A DNA stretch of 64,000 nucleotides from JAJZVS01 sp963708095. GTDB taxonomy: Bacteria > Pseudomonadota > Alphaproteobacteria > Acetobacterales > Acetobacteraceae. Positions 52,366 to 60,822 of the stretch are shown here, in pieces; position 1 is the first letter of the stretch; the number at the start of each line of letters is the position of its first letter. The notes under the pieces are model-generated. The model saw nothing but the letters and a program-made list of their open reading frames with translations, made no database searches and was not told the origin of the DNA. Location of the stretch: NCBI GenBank assembly GCA_963708095.1, contig OY970182.1, forward strand, positions 620,001 through 684,000, read 5' to 3'. The translations under genes and the position numbers were made by a program.

Positions 52366-53901
52366 ATGAGCCGCTCCGTCCCCGCCGCGGTCGCACCCGA
52401 GCCGGACCCGGTGCGGCGCGGGCTCGCGTGCGCCCGCGCACTGGCGGCCTCCGGCGCGGACGAGGTCGCGAAGAGCGCCTATCTCGACGTGCTGCGGCGC
52501 GACCCGACCCAGTGCGCCGCACTGCTCGAACTCGGCGTGCTGTGCGAGGCGAGCGGCCACCGCTCCGCCGCCCGCACCGCCTATGCCCAGGCCGTCCGCT
52601 GCCATCCGGAGGAGCCGGCGGCGCGCGTCGGTCTCGGGAATCTGCTGTCGGACGACGGCGATCTTGTGGGTGCCTGTGCGCAGTACCGGGCCGCGCTCAC
52701 GGCTGACCCCGGGTTCGCGCAGGCGCACCAGGGCCTGGCGCGGGCGCTCGCCGCGCTCGGCGATCCGGCGGCGGAGGCGCATTGGCAGGCGGGGTTCGCC
52801 GGCCATGCGGTGTCCCACCGGCGGTATCGCGGCACCGGTCCCGGCGTGAAGCTGCTCCTGCTGGTCGCGGCGCGCGGCGGGAACGTTCCGACCCGGCACT
52901 GGATCGACGATCGCCGCTTTGCAGTCACCGCGGTCTGTGCCGACTTCCATGATCCGGGGGAGGCGTTGCCGCAGCACGATCTGGTGGTGAACGCGATCGG
53001 CGATGCGGATCTTTGCGCCGCGGCGCTGGCGCGGGCCGAAGCCATGCTTGCCGGCACCACGGCGCCGGTGATCAATCCGCCGGCGCGGGTGCGGGCCACC
53101 GGGCGGACGGAGATGGCACGGCGGCTGGCCGCGATCCCGGGCGTGATCGCGCCGCGGATGCGCGTGCTGCCCCGTGCCGCGCTCGCGACTGCGGACGGGC
53201 TGGCCTTTCCGCTGCTGCTGCGCGCCCCCGGCTTTCACACCGGCCGGCATTTCGTGTGCGTCGACAGCCGCGGCGCGCTGGGGGAGGCGAGTGCCGCCCT
53301 GCCCGGGGAGGCGTTGCTTGCGATCGCGTATCACGATGTGCGCGGGCCGGACGGGATGGCGCGCAAATACCGGGCGATGTGCATCGACGGCGTCGTCTAT
53401 CCGCTGCACCTGGCGATCTCGGCGGCGTGGAAGGTGCACTATTTCACCGCCGCGATGGCCGACCGGCCCGCGCATCGGGAGGAGGAGCGCCGGTTCCTCG
53501 ACGATATGCCGGGCGTGCTCGGGCCGCGCGCGATGGCGGCGCTGGAGGCGGTCGCCGCCACGCTCGGGCTTGCCTATGGCGGGGTCGATTTCGCGCTGAC
53601 GGCGGATGGATCGCTGCTGGTGTTCGAGGCCAACGCGACGATGGTGGTCACTCCGCCCGATGCGGACCCGATCTGGGACTACCGCCGCCCGGCTGTCGCG
53701 ACCGTGCTGGCGGCGGCGCAGCGGATGCTGGCGCGGGCCTCAGGGGGCATCACGTCGCAGCGGGGCCCGTTCCCCGCGATGGGCGGGGCCGGGCCGGATG
53801 AGGTCAGGCGGCCGACAGCTCCGCCAGGCGCGCGGCGACAGCGGTGGCGAACTCTGCCGGCTCACGGATCGTATAGCCGCGACCCCAGACCGTGCCGATG
53901 A
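52366..53901 (+). CDS. TPR protein with C-terminal ATP-grasp-like domain
   Basis: A 511-residue protein. Residues about 10-150 hold three to four tetratricopeptide repeats (ALLELGVLCEASGHRSAART, AYAQAVRCHPEEPAARVGLG, NLLSDDGDLVGACAQYRAAL). The rest resembles an ATP-grasp enzyme: FPLLLRAPGFHTGRHF, KYRAMCIDGVVYPLHLAISA and YGGVDFALTADGSLLVFEAN (metal/ATP Glu-X-Asn). The combination suggests a ligase recruited by protein contacts; the substrate is unknown. The last 33 codons overlap the convergent ctrA gene. Confidence 0.75.
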   Translation: MSRSVPAAVAPEPDPVRRGLACARALAASGADEVAKSAYLDVLRRDPTQCAALLELGVLCEASGHRSAARTAYAQAVRCHPEEPAARVGLGNLLSDDGDLVGACAQYRAALTADPGFAQAHQGLARALAALGDPAAEAHWQAGFAGHAVSHRRYRGTGPGVKLLLLVAARGGNVPTRHWIDDRRFAVTAVCADFHDPGEALPQHDLVVNAIGDADLCAAALARAEAMLAGTTAPVINPPARVRATGRTEMARRLAAIPGVIAPRMRVLPRAALATADGLAFPLLLRAPGFHTGRHFVCVDSRGALGEASAALPGEALLAIAYHDVRGPDGMARKYRAMCIDGVVYPLHLAISAAWKVHYFTAAMADRPAHREEERRFLDDMPGVLGPRAMAALEAVAATLGLAYGGVDFALTADGSLLVFEANATMVVTPPDADPIWDYRRPAVATVLAAAQRMLARASGGITSQRGPFPAMGGAGPDEVRRPTAPPGARRQRWRTLPAHGSYSRDPRPCR

Positions 53902-54526
53902 CGTTCCCGGCCCCCGCCAGCGCCAGCTTCTTGCGCAGCTTGCAGACGAACACGTCGATGATCTTCATCTCCGGCTCGTCCATCCCGCCGTAGAGATGGT
54001 TCAGGAACGCCTCCTTGGTCAGGACCATGCCCTTGCGCAGGACCAGAAGTTCCAGGATCGCGTATTCCTTGCCGGTCAGGTGGACGGCCTGGCCGTGCAC
54101 CGTGACCTCCCGCCGATCGAGGCTCAGTTCCACCGGGCCGAGGCGTAGCATCGGCTGGCTGAAGCCCTTGCTGCGCCGGACCACCGCCTGCATCCGGGCC
54201 AGGAGTTCGGCCCGGTCGAACGGCTTGGTCATGAAATCGTCGGCGCCCATGCCGAGCGCCTTCACCTTGGCTTCCGGCCGGCCAAGCCCGGACAGCACCA
54301 GAACCGGCGTGTTGTTGCGGGCCTGGCGCATGCGGCGCACGACTTCGAACCCCTCGATGTCGGGGAGCATCAGGTCCAGGACCACCATATCGTATTCGTA
54401 GTGGCGCACCAGTTCGAGTGCTTCTTCCCCCGTATCGGCGTGATCGACGACGGCGGAGCCCGATTTCAGCACCATGGTGATTCCGCGGGCGGCGGTCACG
54501 TCGTCCTCGACGAGCAGAACACGCAT
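53804..54526 (-). CDS. ctrA: Cell-cycle response regulator CtrA
   Basis: A 240-residue OmpR-class regulator. The receiver domain begins MRVLLVEDDVTAARGITMVL, with phospho-acceptor Asp51 in MVVLDLMLPD and Lys in DDFMTKPFDR. The winged-helix DNA-binding part has HLTGKEYAILELLVLRKGMV, LTKEAFLNHLYGGMDEPEMK and IGTVWGRGYTIREP, all close to Caulobacter CtrA. In alphaproteobacteria CtrA controls flagellar and cell-cycle genes; here it is divergent from fliI-fliJ. The ATG at 54526 matches the standard N-terminus. Confidence 0.93.
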   Translation of the reverse strand: MRVLLVEDDVTAARGITMVLKSGSAVVDHADTGEEALELVRHYEYDMVVLDLMLPDIEGFEVVRRMRQARNNTPVLVLSGLGRPEAKVKALGMGADDFMTKPFDRAELLARMQAVVRRSKGFSQPMLRLGPVELSLDRREVTVHGQAVHLTGKEYAILELLVLRKGMVLTKEAFLNHLYGGMDEPEMKIIDVFVCKLRKKLALAGAGNVIGTVWGRGYTIREPAEFATAVAARLAELSAA

Positions 54527-54603
54527 GGCCTTCATCTCCGCAACTGACGCGCGCAATATACCACCATAGCGTGTAGTCAGCTATAGTTTTTTCACCTTCC
54601 GCG

Positions 54604-54649
54604 CGTATCAAAAACCAGGGCATTCCGGGTGTAACCGGAACATGATACG
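54604..54649. promoter_or_regulatory. Nested inverted repeats between ctrA and fliI
   Basis: TTCCGG-N6-CCGGAA (54623-54640) lies inside CGTATCA...TGATACG (54604-54610 and 54643-54649). No TTAA-N7-TTAA CtrA box is visible in the 193-base gap. The function is unknown. Confidence 0.35.
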
Positions 54650-54719
54650 AACATGATGGCGCAGGATCCAACGGAGAGACGGGCAAATCCCATTGGCACA
54701 TCGGAATACCGAAAAATAC

Positions 54720-56120
54720 ATGGATATGGCCATGGAGACGTTGCGCGGCATCCCCCCGCTGCATCTGACCGGTCGTATCGCCAGCCTTTCCGGCCTCATG
54801 GCGGAGGTCGCGGGCCTCTCCGGTCAGCTTGCGGTCGGGAGCCGCCTTCTGCTCCACCCGCGCCATGGGCCGGGCAGCGCGGGGCCGGGGCGGGCGGGGC
54901 CGGTCCTGGCCGAAGTCGTGGGATTCCGCGGCGCCTTGGCGCGGACCATGGCGTTCGGCTCGCTGGACGGCCTCGGCCCGGGCGCGGCGTCGCTGATGCC
55001 GGTGCGCCGCCAGGCGGCCGGCTTCGTGCTGGGGGAGGGGGGGGTGCTCGCACCCTCGGACGCCTGGCTCGGTCGGGTGATCGATCCGCTCGGCCGCCCG
55101 CTGGACGGCGGCGGACCGCTGCCGCACGGGCCGGTGCCGCGCCCGGTGCGCGCCGCGCCGCCGCCGGCCGCCGCCCGCGCCCGGCTGGGCCCGCGGCTCG
55201 ACCTCGGTGTGCGGGCGCTCGACTGCTTCGCCACCACGCGGCAGGGCCAGCGGCTCGGGCTGTTCGCGGGCTCCGGCGTCGGCAAATCCACCCTGCTCGC
55301 CATGCTGGCGCGCGGCGCGGCGACGGATGTGACCGTGCTCGCCCTGGTGGGCGAACGCGGGCGCGAGGTGCGCGAGTTCATCGAGGACGAACTGGGCCAG
55401 GAGGGCCTGGCCCGGGCGGTGATCGTGGTCGCCACCTCCGACGCCCCGCCGCTGCTGCGGCGGGAGGCAGCGCACGCGGCCATGACGGTCGCCGAGCATT
55501 TTCGCGACCAGGGCCGCCAGGTCCTCCTGATGATGGACAGCGTCACCCGCTTCTGCCTGGCCTTGCGCGAGATCGGCCTGTCCGCCGGCGAACCCCCCGC
55601 CACGCGCGGCTACCCGCCGAGCGTCTTCGCCGAGCTGCCGCGGCTGCTGGAACGCGCCGGCCCCGGGCTGCAGCCGCCGCAAGGGGATGCGCGCACGCCC
55701 GGCCATATCACCGCGCTGTTCACCGTGCTGGTGGAGGGCGACGACCACAACGAGCCGGTGGCGGACGCGGTGCGCGGCATCCTGGACGGGCACGTGGTGC
55801 TGGACCGGCGCATTGCCGAGGCCGGACGCTACCCGGCGATCGACGTGCTACGCTCGCTCTCGCGCGCCGCCGCCGGCTGCCTCGGCGCCGAGGAAGCCGC
55901 CCTGGTCCGCCGGGCCCGCGCGCTCCTGGCGCTCTACGCCGACATGGCGGATCTCGTGCGGCTCGGCGCCTATCGCGCTGGGGCCGATCCGGCGGTGGAC
56001 GAGGCGGTGACCCTGGCGCCGCGGGTCGAGGCGGTGCTGGCCCAGGACCGCGCCAGCGCGTCGGACATCGATGACGGCTTCGCCGCGTTGCGCGCGGCAC
56101 TGGAGACAAATGCCTCGTGA
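54720..56120 (+). CDS. fliI: Flagellum-specific ATPase FliI
   Basis: A 466-residue ATPase of the flagellar type III export apparatus, F1-beta-like. Walker A is GLFAGSGVGKSTLLAML, followed by LALVGERGREVREFIEDELG, Walker B LLMMDSVTRFCLALREIGLS and GYPPSVFAELPRLLERAGPG, all FliI marks. I chose the ATG at 54720; a TTG at 54693 would add nine residues. fliJ overlaps its end by 11 bases. Other flagellar genes are not in the window. Confidence 0.93.
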   Translation: MDMAMETLRGIPPLHLTGRIASLSGLMAEVAGLSGQLAVGSRLLLHPRHGPGSAGPGRAGPVLAEVVGFRGALARTMAFGSLDGLGPGAASLMPVRRQAAGFVLGEGGVLAPSDAWLGRVIDPLGRPLDGGGPLPHGPVPRPVRAAPPPAAARARLGPRLDLGVRALDCFATTRQGQRLGLFAGSGVGKSTLLAMLARGAATDVTVLALVGERGREVREFIEDELGQEGLARAVIVVATSDAPPLLRREAAHAAMTVAEHFRDQGRQVLLMMDSVTRFCLALREIGLSAGEPPATRGYPPSVFAELPRLLERAGPGLQPPQGDARTPGHITALFTVLVEGDDHNEPVADAVRGILDGHVVLDRRIAEAGRYPAIDVLRSLSRAAAGCLGAEEAALVRRARALLALYADMADLVRLGAYRAGADPAVDEAVTLAPRVEAVLAQDRASASDIDDGFAALRAALETNAS

Positions 56121-56547
56121 TCCGCTCGGTCCCGTGCTGCGGCTGCGCCGGATGGCGCGGGACGCGGCGCTGCGCGATCTCGCCGCCGCCCTGCGCCAGG
56201 AAGCCGCCTGCGTCCAGGCGGTCGCGAGCCTGGAAGCCGCGATCGCCCGTGAGACGGAGGCGGCCGCCACCCTCACCGGCGATGACAGCGTGGTGGAGGC
56301 CTTCGGCCTCTGGCTACGCCGGGCCCGACACGAACTGGACGGCGCCGACGCCGCGCGAGAGGCCGCGGCCGGGGAAGTGGTGCTCGGCCGTTCCGTGCTC
56401 GCGGCGGCCCGCGCCGCGGTGCGCGCGGCCGAAGACCTGGTTGCCCGGCACGAGGCGGAGCAGCGCGCGACGGCGGCGCGGACGGAACAGCACGCCCTGG
56501 ATGAGATCGCATCCCGCACGGCGGAAGGATGCGGCGATCCGCCGTAA
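56110..56547 (+). CDS. fliJ: FliJ-like flagellar export chaperone
   Basis: The 145-residue protein is almost entirely alanine/arginine/glutamate-rich helix with coiled-coil heptads (LRLRRMARDAALRDLAAALR, LVARHEAEQRATAARTEQHA). Sequence similarity is low, as usual for FliJ, so the call rests on position directly after fliI (11-base overlap), size and coiled-coil content. FliJ links FliI to the export gate. Confidence 0.75.
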   Translation: MPRDPLGPVLRLRRMARDAALRDLAAALRQEAACVQAVASLEAAIARETEAAATLTGDDSVVEAFGLWLRRARHELDGADAAREAAAGEVVLGRSVLAAARAAVRAAEDLVARHEAEQRATAARTEQHALDEIASRTAEGCGDPP

Positions 56548-56565
56548 AGGACAACCAGGCCGAGG

Positions 56566-56613
56566 GCCGCCGCAACCCGCTGTCGGCGCGCAGCCGCGCC
56601 GGGTGCGGGCGGC
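56566..56613. terminator. Hairpin between fliJ and tsf
   Basis: An inner perfect stem GGCGCG-CAGC-CGCGCC (56585-56600) sits inside a longer imperfect stem (56566-56578 with 56601-56613). It separates two convergent operons and may terminate both. No T-run. Confidence 0.4.
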
Positions 56614-56614
56614 G

Positions 56615-57523
56615 TCAGGCGCCGGCGGTGGCGGCGACCTCGGCGGCGAAATCGGCAGCCTGCTTCTCGATGCCCTCGCCCAGGTTGAAGCGGGCGAAAT
56701 CGGCCACCGTGGCGCCGGATTTGGCGAGCACCGCCTTCACCCGGCTTTCGCCGTCGTGCACCCAGACCTGCTCCAGCAGGACCACTTCCTCGTAGTATTT
56801 GCGGATGCGGCCATCGACCATCTTCTCGATGATCGCCTCCGGCTTGCCCGACGCGCGCGCCTGCTCGGCGAGGACCGCGCGTTCGCGCTCGAGTGCCGTG
56901 GGATCGACGGCGCCGATGTCGATCGCCTCCGGCCGGCTCGCCGCGATGTGCATGCCCATCTGGCGGCCGAGCAATTCCAGCCCTTCCAGCTCCGACGGCG
57001 CTTCCAGCGCCACCGCAACGCCGATGCGCCCGAGGCCGGGGCGCAACGGCTGGTGCACGTAGGTCGTGACCGCGCCCTGTTTCACGCGCAGCACGCGGGC
57101 ACGCCGCAGGCTCATGTTCTCGCCGATGGTGGCGATCAGATGCGTGAGCTCCTCGGCCACCGTGCGTCCGGTGCCGGGGAACGGTGCGGCGTTGAGTGCG
57201 GCGATGTCCTCGCCCACGTCCAGCGCGAGCTTCGCCACCGTGGCGACGAACTCCTGGAATGTCTCGTTGCGGGCGACGAAATCGGTCTCGGCGTTGACTT
57301 CCACCAGCGCCGCGGCGCGCGGGGCGGAGGCGACGCCCACCAGCCCCTCGGCTGCCACCCGGCCCGACTTCTTTGCGGCGGCCGCGAGGCCCTTCTTGCG
57401 CAACCAGTCGACGGCGGCGTCGATGTCCCCACCGGTCTCCGATAGCGCGCGCTTGCAGTCCATCATGCCTGCGCCGGTCTTCTCGCGCAGGTCCTTCACC
57501 AGGGCAGCCGTGATCTCGGCCAT
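56615..57523 (-). CDS. tsf: Translation elongation factor Ts
   Basis: Nucleotide-exchange factor for EF-Tu, 302 residues, normal length. The start MAEITAALVKDLREKTGAGM with MDCKRALSETGGDIDAAVDW and LVEVNAETDFVARNETFQ are signature regions 1 and 2. The start is the ATG at 57523; the upstream open frame covers rpsB sequence in another frame. It lies 31 bases downstream of rpsB, the universal rpsB-tsf operon. Confidence 0.96.
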   Translation of the reverse strand: MAEITAALVKDLREKTGAGMMDCKRALSETGGDIDAAVDWLRKKGLAAAAKKSGRVAAEGLVGVASAPRAAALVEVNAETDFVARNETFQEFVATVAKLALDVGEDIAALNAAPFPGTGRTVAEELTHLIATIGENMSLRRARVLRVKQGAVTTYVHQPLRPGLGRIGVAVALEAPSELEGLELLGRQMGMHIAASRPEAIDIGAVDPTALERERAVLAEQARASGKPEAIIEKMVDGRIRKYYEEVVLLEQVWVHDGESRVKAVLAKSGATVADFARFNLGEGIEKQAADFAAEVAATAGA

Positions 57524-57554
57524 TGTTCGATGTCCAGTTATCGGTTGTCGGGGC

Positions 57555-58337
57555 TCAGACGGAGGCCTGCTCGGTCGGGGCCTCGGGTTCGGGCAGGATC
57601 TCCGGCGGCAGTTCCTCGGCGGCACCGAGATCGGCGCCCGATGCGGACAGCTCGGCGCTGATGCCGTCCAGCACCGCCCCGGCGACGAGGTCGCAATAGA
57701 GGGTGATGGCGCGGATCGCGTCGTCGTTGCCGGGGATCGGGTAGGTCACGCCCGCGGGGTCGGAGTTGCTGTCGAGCACCGCCACGACGGGGATGCGCAG
57801 CTTGGTGGCTTCCTCGACCGCCAGCTTCTCCTTGTTCGTGTCGATGATGAACAGGATGTCCGGCAGGCCGCCCATGTCCTTGATCCCGCCCAGCGAGCGA
57901 TCGAGCTTGTCGCGCTCGCGGGTGATGTTCAGGACTTCTTTCTTGGTCAGGCCTTCGGTGTTGCCGGCCAGGGTTTCCTCGATCTGGCGCAGGCGCTTGA
58001 TGCTGCCGGTGATGGTCTTCCAGTTCGTGAGGGTGCCGCCCAGCCAGCGGTGATTGATGTAGTACTGGCCGCAGCGCTTGGCGGCCTCCGCCACGTAGTC
58101 GGCGGCGGCGCGCTTGGTGCCGACGAACAGCACGCGCCCGCCGGCCGCGGTCACGTCGCGCACCGCGCGCAGCGCACGGTCGAGCATCGGGACGGTCTGC
58201 TGCAGGTCGATGATATGGACCTGGTTGCGCACGCCGAACAGATAGGGCGCCATGCGCGGGTTCCACCGCCGCGTGTGGTGGCCGAAGTGAACGCCGGATT
58301 CGAGCAACTGGCGCAGAGTGAACTCGGGCATCGCCAT
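57555..58337 (-). CDS. rpsB: 30S ribosomal protein S2
   Basis: A 260-residue small-subunit protein: MAMPEFTLRQLLESGVHFGH, HTRRWNPRMAPYLFGVRN, LFVGTKRAAADYVAEAAKRC and VNHRWLGGTLTNW-like INHRWLGGTLTNWKTI are S2 signatures. The C-terminal tail is acidic and longer than in E. coli. AAGGAG stands 8 bases upstream of the ATG at 58337. Followed by tsf. Confidence 0.96.
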   Translation of the reverse strand: MAMPEFTLRQLLESGVHFGHHTRRWNPRMAPYLFGVRNQVHIIDLQQTVPMLDRALRAVRDVTAAGGRVLFVGTKRAAADYVAEAAKRCGQYYINHRWLGGTLTNWKTITGSIKRLRQIEETLAGNTEGLTKKEVLNITRERDKLDRSLGGIKDMGGLPDILFIIDTNKEKLAVEEATKLRIPVVAVLDSNSDPAGVTYPIPGNDDAIRAITLYCDLVAGAVLDGISAELSASGADLGAAEELPPEILPEPEAPTEQASV

Positions 58338-58585
58338 GGGCGAGCTCCTTTCCTGGATGGTCCGGTTGAGCCTCCGCGGGATCTGGCCAAAGTGGCACCG
58401 GACCGGGAACAATCCCGGGAAAGGCACCCCGCGTGCGGATTACCGGCCGCGCACCGCGCCGCCGGCAGGCGCGCATATGGCCGAGCGGGGGCGAAAGCGC
58501 AAGTCCGGGGCCGGACCGCGGGCGGGCGCCGTGATCCCGCCGCGCCCGAGAGAGGCCTGGGGCCCCAAGGCCCCGCTTGCGGCTG

Positions 58586-59716
58586 TCAGGCCGGGGCGAG
58601 CAGATCGTCCCGCGTGGCGCGTGCCGACGCCGGCGGGGCGGCGAAGGCCGCGTCCCGCCGCGCCACGGCCAGCACGCGGTCGGCGAACAGGCGCAGGTTC
58701 AGCTCGCCCTCCTCGTGCGGCATGCCGCCGTAGGAGAAGTCGGCGATCAGGTGGTCCGTCCCCGTCACCGCCCGCAGTTCGGCGATCTGCTGCAGGCAGT
58801 CGTCCGGCGTGCCGACGATCTGGATCTTCACATAGAACCCGGTCGCCTTGGCGCGCGCCGCGGGTTCCTTCAGCTTGGCGTAGGTTTTCGCCATTTTGCC
58901 ATAGGATTCGTAGCCCTTTACCGCGCCCAGGTGCCCGTCGGAGAAGCGGTAGTGGGCGTCGATCGAATCCCACTTGCGGCCGAGCCACTGCATGGCACGG
59001 TCCTCCGCCTCGGCCCGGCTTTCGGCGCAGGAGACGTTGGTGAGGATCACCGGCGGCGGCGGGACGTGGCCCATGGCCTCGGCGATGGTGCGGAAACGGG
59101 CGATATCCTCGGCCGCCTTCGGCCATTCGTTCTGCATGATCACCATCATGCCGAAACCGAGCTGCGCCATCACCTCGGCCGATTCCGGGCTGACGGAGGA
59201 GGCGTAGAAGCGCCGTTCGGGGTGCGACAGCGGGCGCGGGCGGATCGCGGTGCGGGGGATCCGGTAGAACTGGCCGTCGTATTCGAAGCTCGGCTCGGCC
59301 AGTGCCAGTTTCACGATCTGCGCGGCTTCGACGAAGCGGGCGCGCGCTTCCTCCATCGGAATGCGGAAGCCGGCGTATTCCACGCTGGCGGCACCGCGGC
59401 CGAAGCCGAACAGGCAGCGCCCGCCGCACAGCACGTCGAGCAGCGCGATCTGCTCGGCGACTCGGATCGGGTCGTGCCAGGGCAGCACGATCACCGCGGT
59501 GCCGAGCATGATCCTCTGCGTCCGCCCGGCGAAATAACTCAGCAACTGGGTCGGCGCCGGGGACATCGAATAGCCGGTGAAGTGATGCTCCAGCGCGAAG
59601 AGGGAATCGAAGCCGAGCGGCTCGGCCAGGTCGCCGAGTGCCAGGTGCTCCCGATAGACCGATGCATCGGGCCGGCCGTCCTCGGCCAGGATGCTGAGCG
59701 AGAGACCGATCTTCAT
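58586..59716 (-). CDS. LLM-class flavin-dependent oxidoreductase (third copy)
   Basis: A 376-residue luciferase-like monooxygenase: MKIGLSLSILAEDGRPDASV, LGFDSLFALEHHFTGYSMSP (EHH motif), VIVLPWHDPIRVAEQIALLD and GGRCLFGFGRGAASVEYAGF. It belongs to a different subgroup from the hydrolase-linked copies. It lies 34 bases downstream of another LLM gene, forming a tandem pair. The substrate is unknown. Confidence 0.9.
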   Translation of the reverse strand: MKIGLSLSILAEDGRPDASVYREHLALGDLAEPLGFDSLFALEHHFTGYSMSPAPTQLLSYFAGRTQRIMLGTAVIVLPWHDPIRVAEQIALLDVLCGGRCLFGFGRGAASVEYAGFRIPMEEARARFVEAAQIVKLALAEPSFEYDGQFYRIPRTAIRPRPLSHPERRFYASSVSPESAEVMAQLGFGMMVIMQNEWPKAAEDIARFRTIAEAMGHVPPPPVILTNVSCAESRAEAEDRAMQWLGRKWDSIDAHYRFSDGHLGAVKGYESYGKMAKTYAKLKEPAARAKATGFYVKIQIVGTPDDCLQQIAELRAVTGTDHLIADFSYGGMPHEEGELNLRLFADRVLAVARRDAAFAAPPASARATRDDLLAPA

Positions 59717-59750
59717 CGCCGTTTCCCCCTTTTTCTGGCCGGCGCAGGGA

Positions 59751-60773
59751 TCAGGCGAGCGCCGGCATCACCTCGGCGGCGAACAGTGCGACCGAGCGCA
59801 GCGCGGCGGCAAGCGGGACGTCGCCGAACGCAAATCGGCACAGCAGGTAGCTGATGCCGCTTTGCGCCACCACCTCGGCCAGATGCGCGGCCACTTTGGC
59901 AGGCGCGCCGGCCACCGCCCGGCCGGCGACCTCGGCCTCGTCGAATTCGGCCGGAAATAACGCCTGCGGGCTCGGCATGCGGCCGTGGCGGAGCCAGAGC
60001 TTGAGGAAGCTCGCACGCCACTGCCGGTAGGCGGGACGGGCGATCGCCAGTGCCGCCTCGTCGCTGTCGGCCACCACCACGTGCCGGACCAGCCCGATCA
60101 GCGGCAGCGCCTCCGCGTCCCGCCCAAGCGCGCTCCATTCGGCCTGGTAGCGCTCGGTGATCGCGCGCATCGGCCCGGGCGGCAGGTTGGAGACGACGTT
60201 CACCCGATGCCGCGCCGCCCAGGGCACGCCGTCGGCGGTCCCGATGCCGTACCACAACGGCGGATGCGGGCGCTGCACCGGGGCAAGCTCCATCGGCACG
60301 TCGTGGTACTGATAGAAACGGCCGTCGTAGCTCAGCGGCCCGCCGGCCAGGCCGCGCAGCACCACCTCCAGCGCCTCCCGGTACATCGCGGGCGCAGTGT
60401 CGGGATCGAGCCCCCAGTAGCCGAGCTCGATCGGCGAAATCCCGCGTCCCACGCCGAGCATCAGCCGCCCGCCGCTGATCTGGTCGAGCATGCAGATTTC
60501 CTCGATCAGCCGGACCGGATGATACAGCGGCAGGGTATAGACGAGCGGTCCCAGCCGCAGCCGCGTGCTGCGCTGCGCCGCCGCGGCGAGCCAGACGGAA
60601 GGGGAGGGGGCTAAGCCGAGCGGCGTCGCATGGTGCTCGGCCACATGGTAGCCGAAGAAACCGGCGCGGTCATACGCCTCGATCAGCCGCAGCCGGTCGG
60701 CGAACAGGCGGCCCAGCGCCTCCGCCCCGTCGCCGGGGCTGTCCATGTGGTCGAACACGCCGAACTGGATCAT
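59751..60773 (-). CDS. LLM-class flavin-dependent oxidoreductase (fourth copy)
   Basis: A 340-residue luciferase-like monooxygenase starting MIQFGVFDHMDSPGDGAEAL; FFGYHVAEHHATPLGLAPSP carries the EHH motif and LDQISGGRLMLGVGRGISPI the flavin region. The ATG at 60773 is preferred over one six codons earlier because the conserved beta-strand starts there. It is in tandem with the gene at 58586 and downstream of the formaldehyde dehydrogenase on the same strand. Confidence 0.9.
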   Translation of the reverse strand: MIQFGVFDHMDSPGDGAEALGRLFADRLRLIEAYDRAGFFGYHVAEHHATPLGLAPSPSVWLAAAAQRSTRLRLGPLVYTLPLYHPVRLIEEICMLDQISGGRLMLGVGRGISPIELGYWGLDPDTAPAMYREALEVVLRGLAGGPLSYDGRFYQYHDVPMELAPVQRPHPPLWYGIGTADGVPWAARHRVNVVSNLPPGPMRAITERYQAEWSALGRDAEALPLIGLVRHVVVADSDEAALAIARPAYRQWRASFLKLWLRHGRMPSPQALFPAEFDEAEVAGRAVAGAPAKVAAHLAEVVAQSGISYLLCRFAFGDVPLAAALRSVALFAAEVMPALA

Positions 60774-60822
60774 ACGCTGACGTCCCACCATGGACGCGGC
60801 CGGGGCGCGGCCCCGCGTCGGC

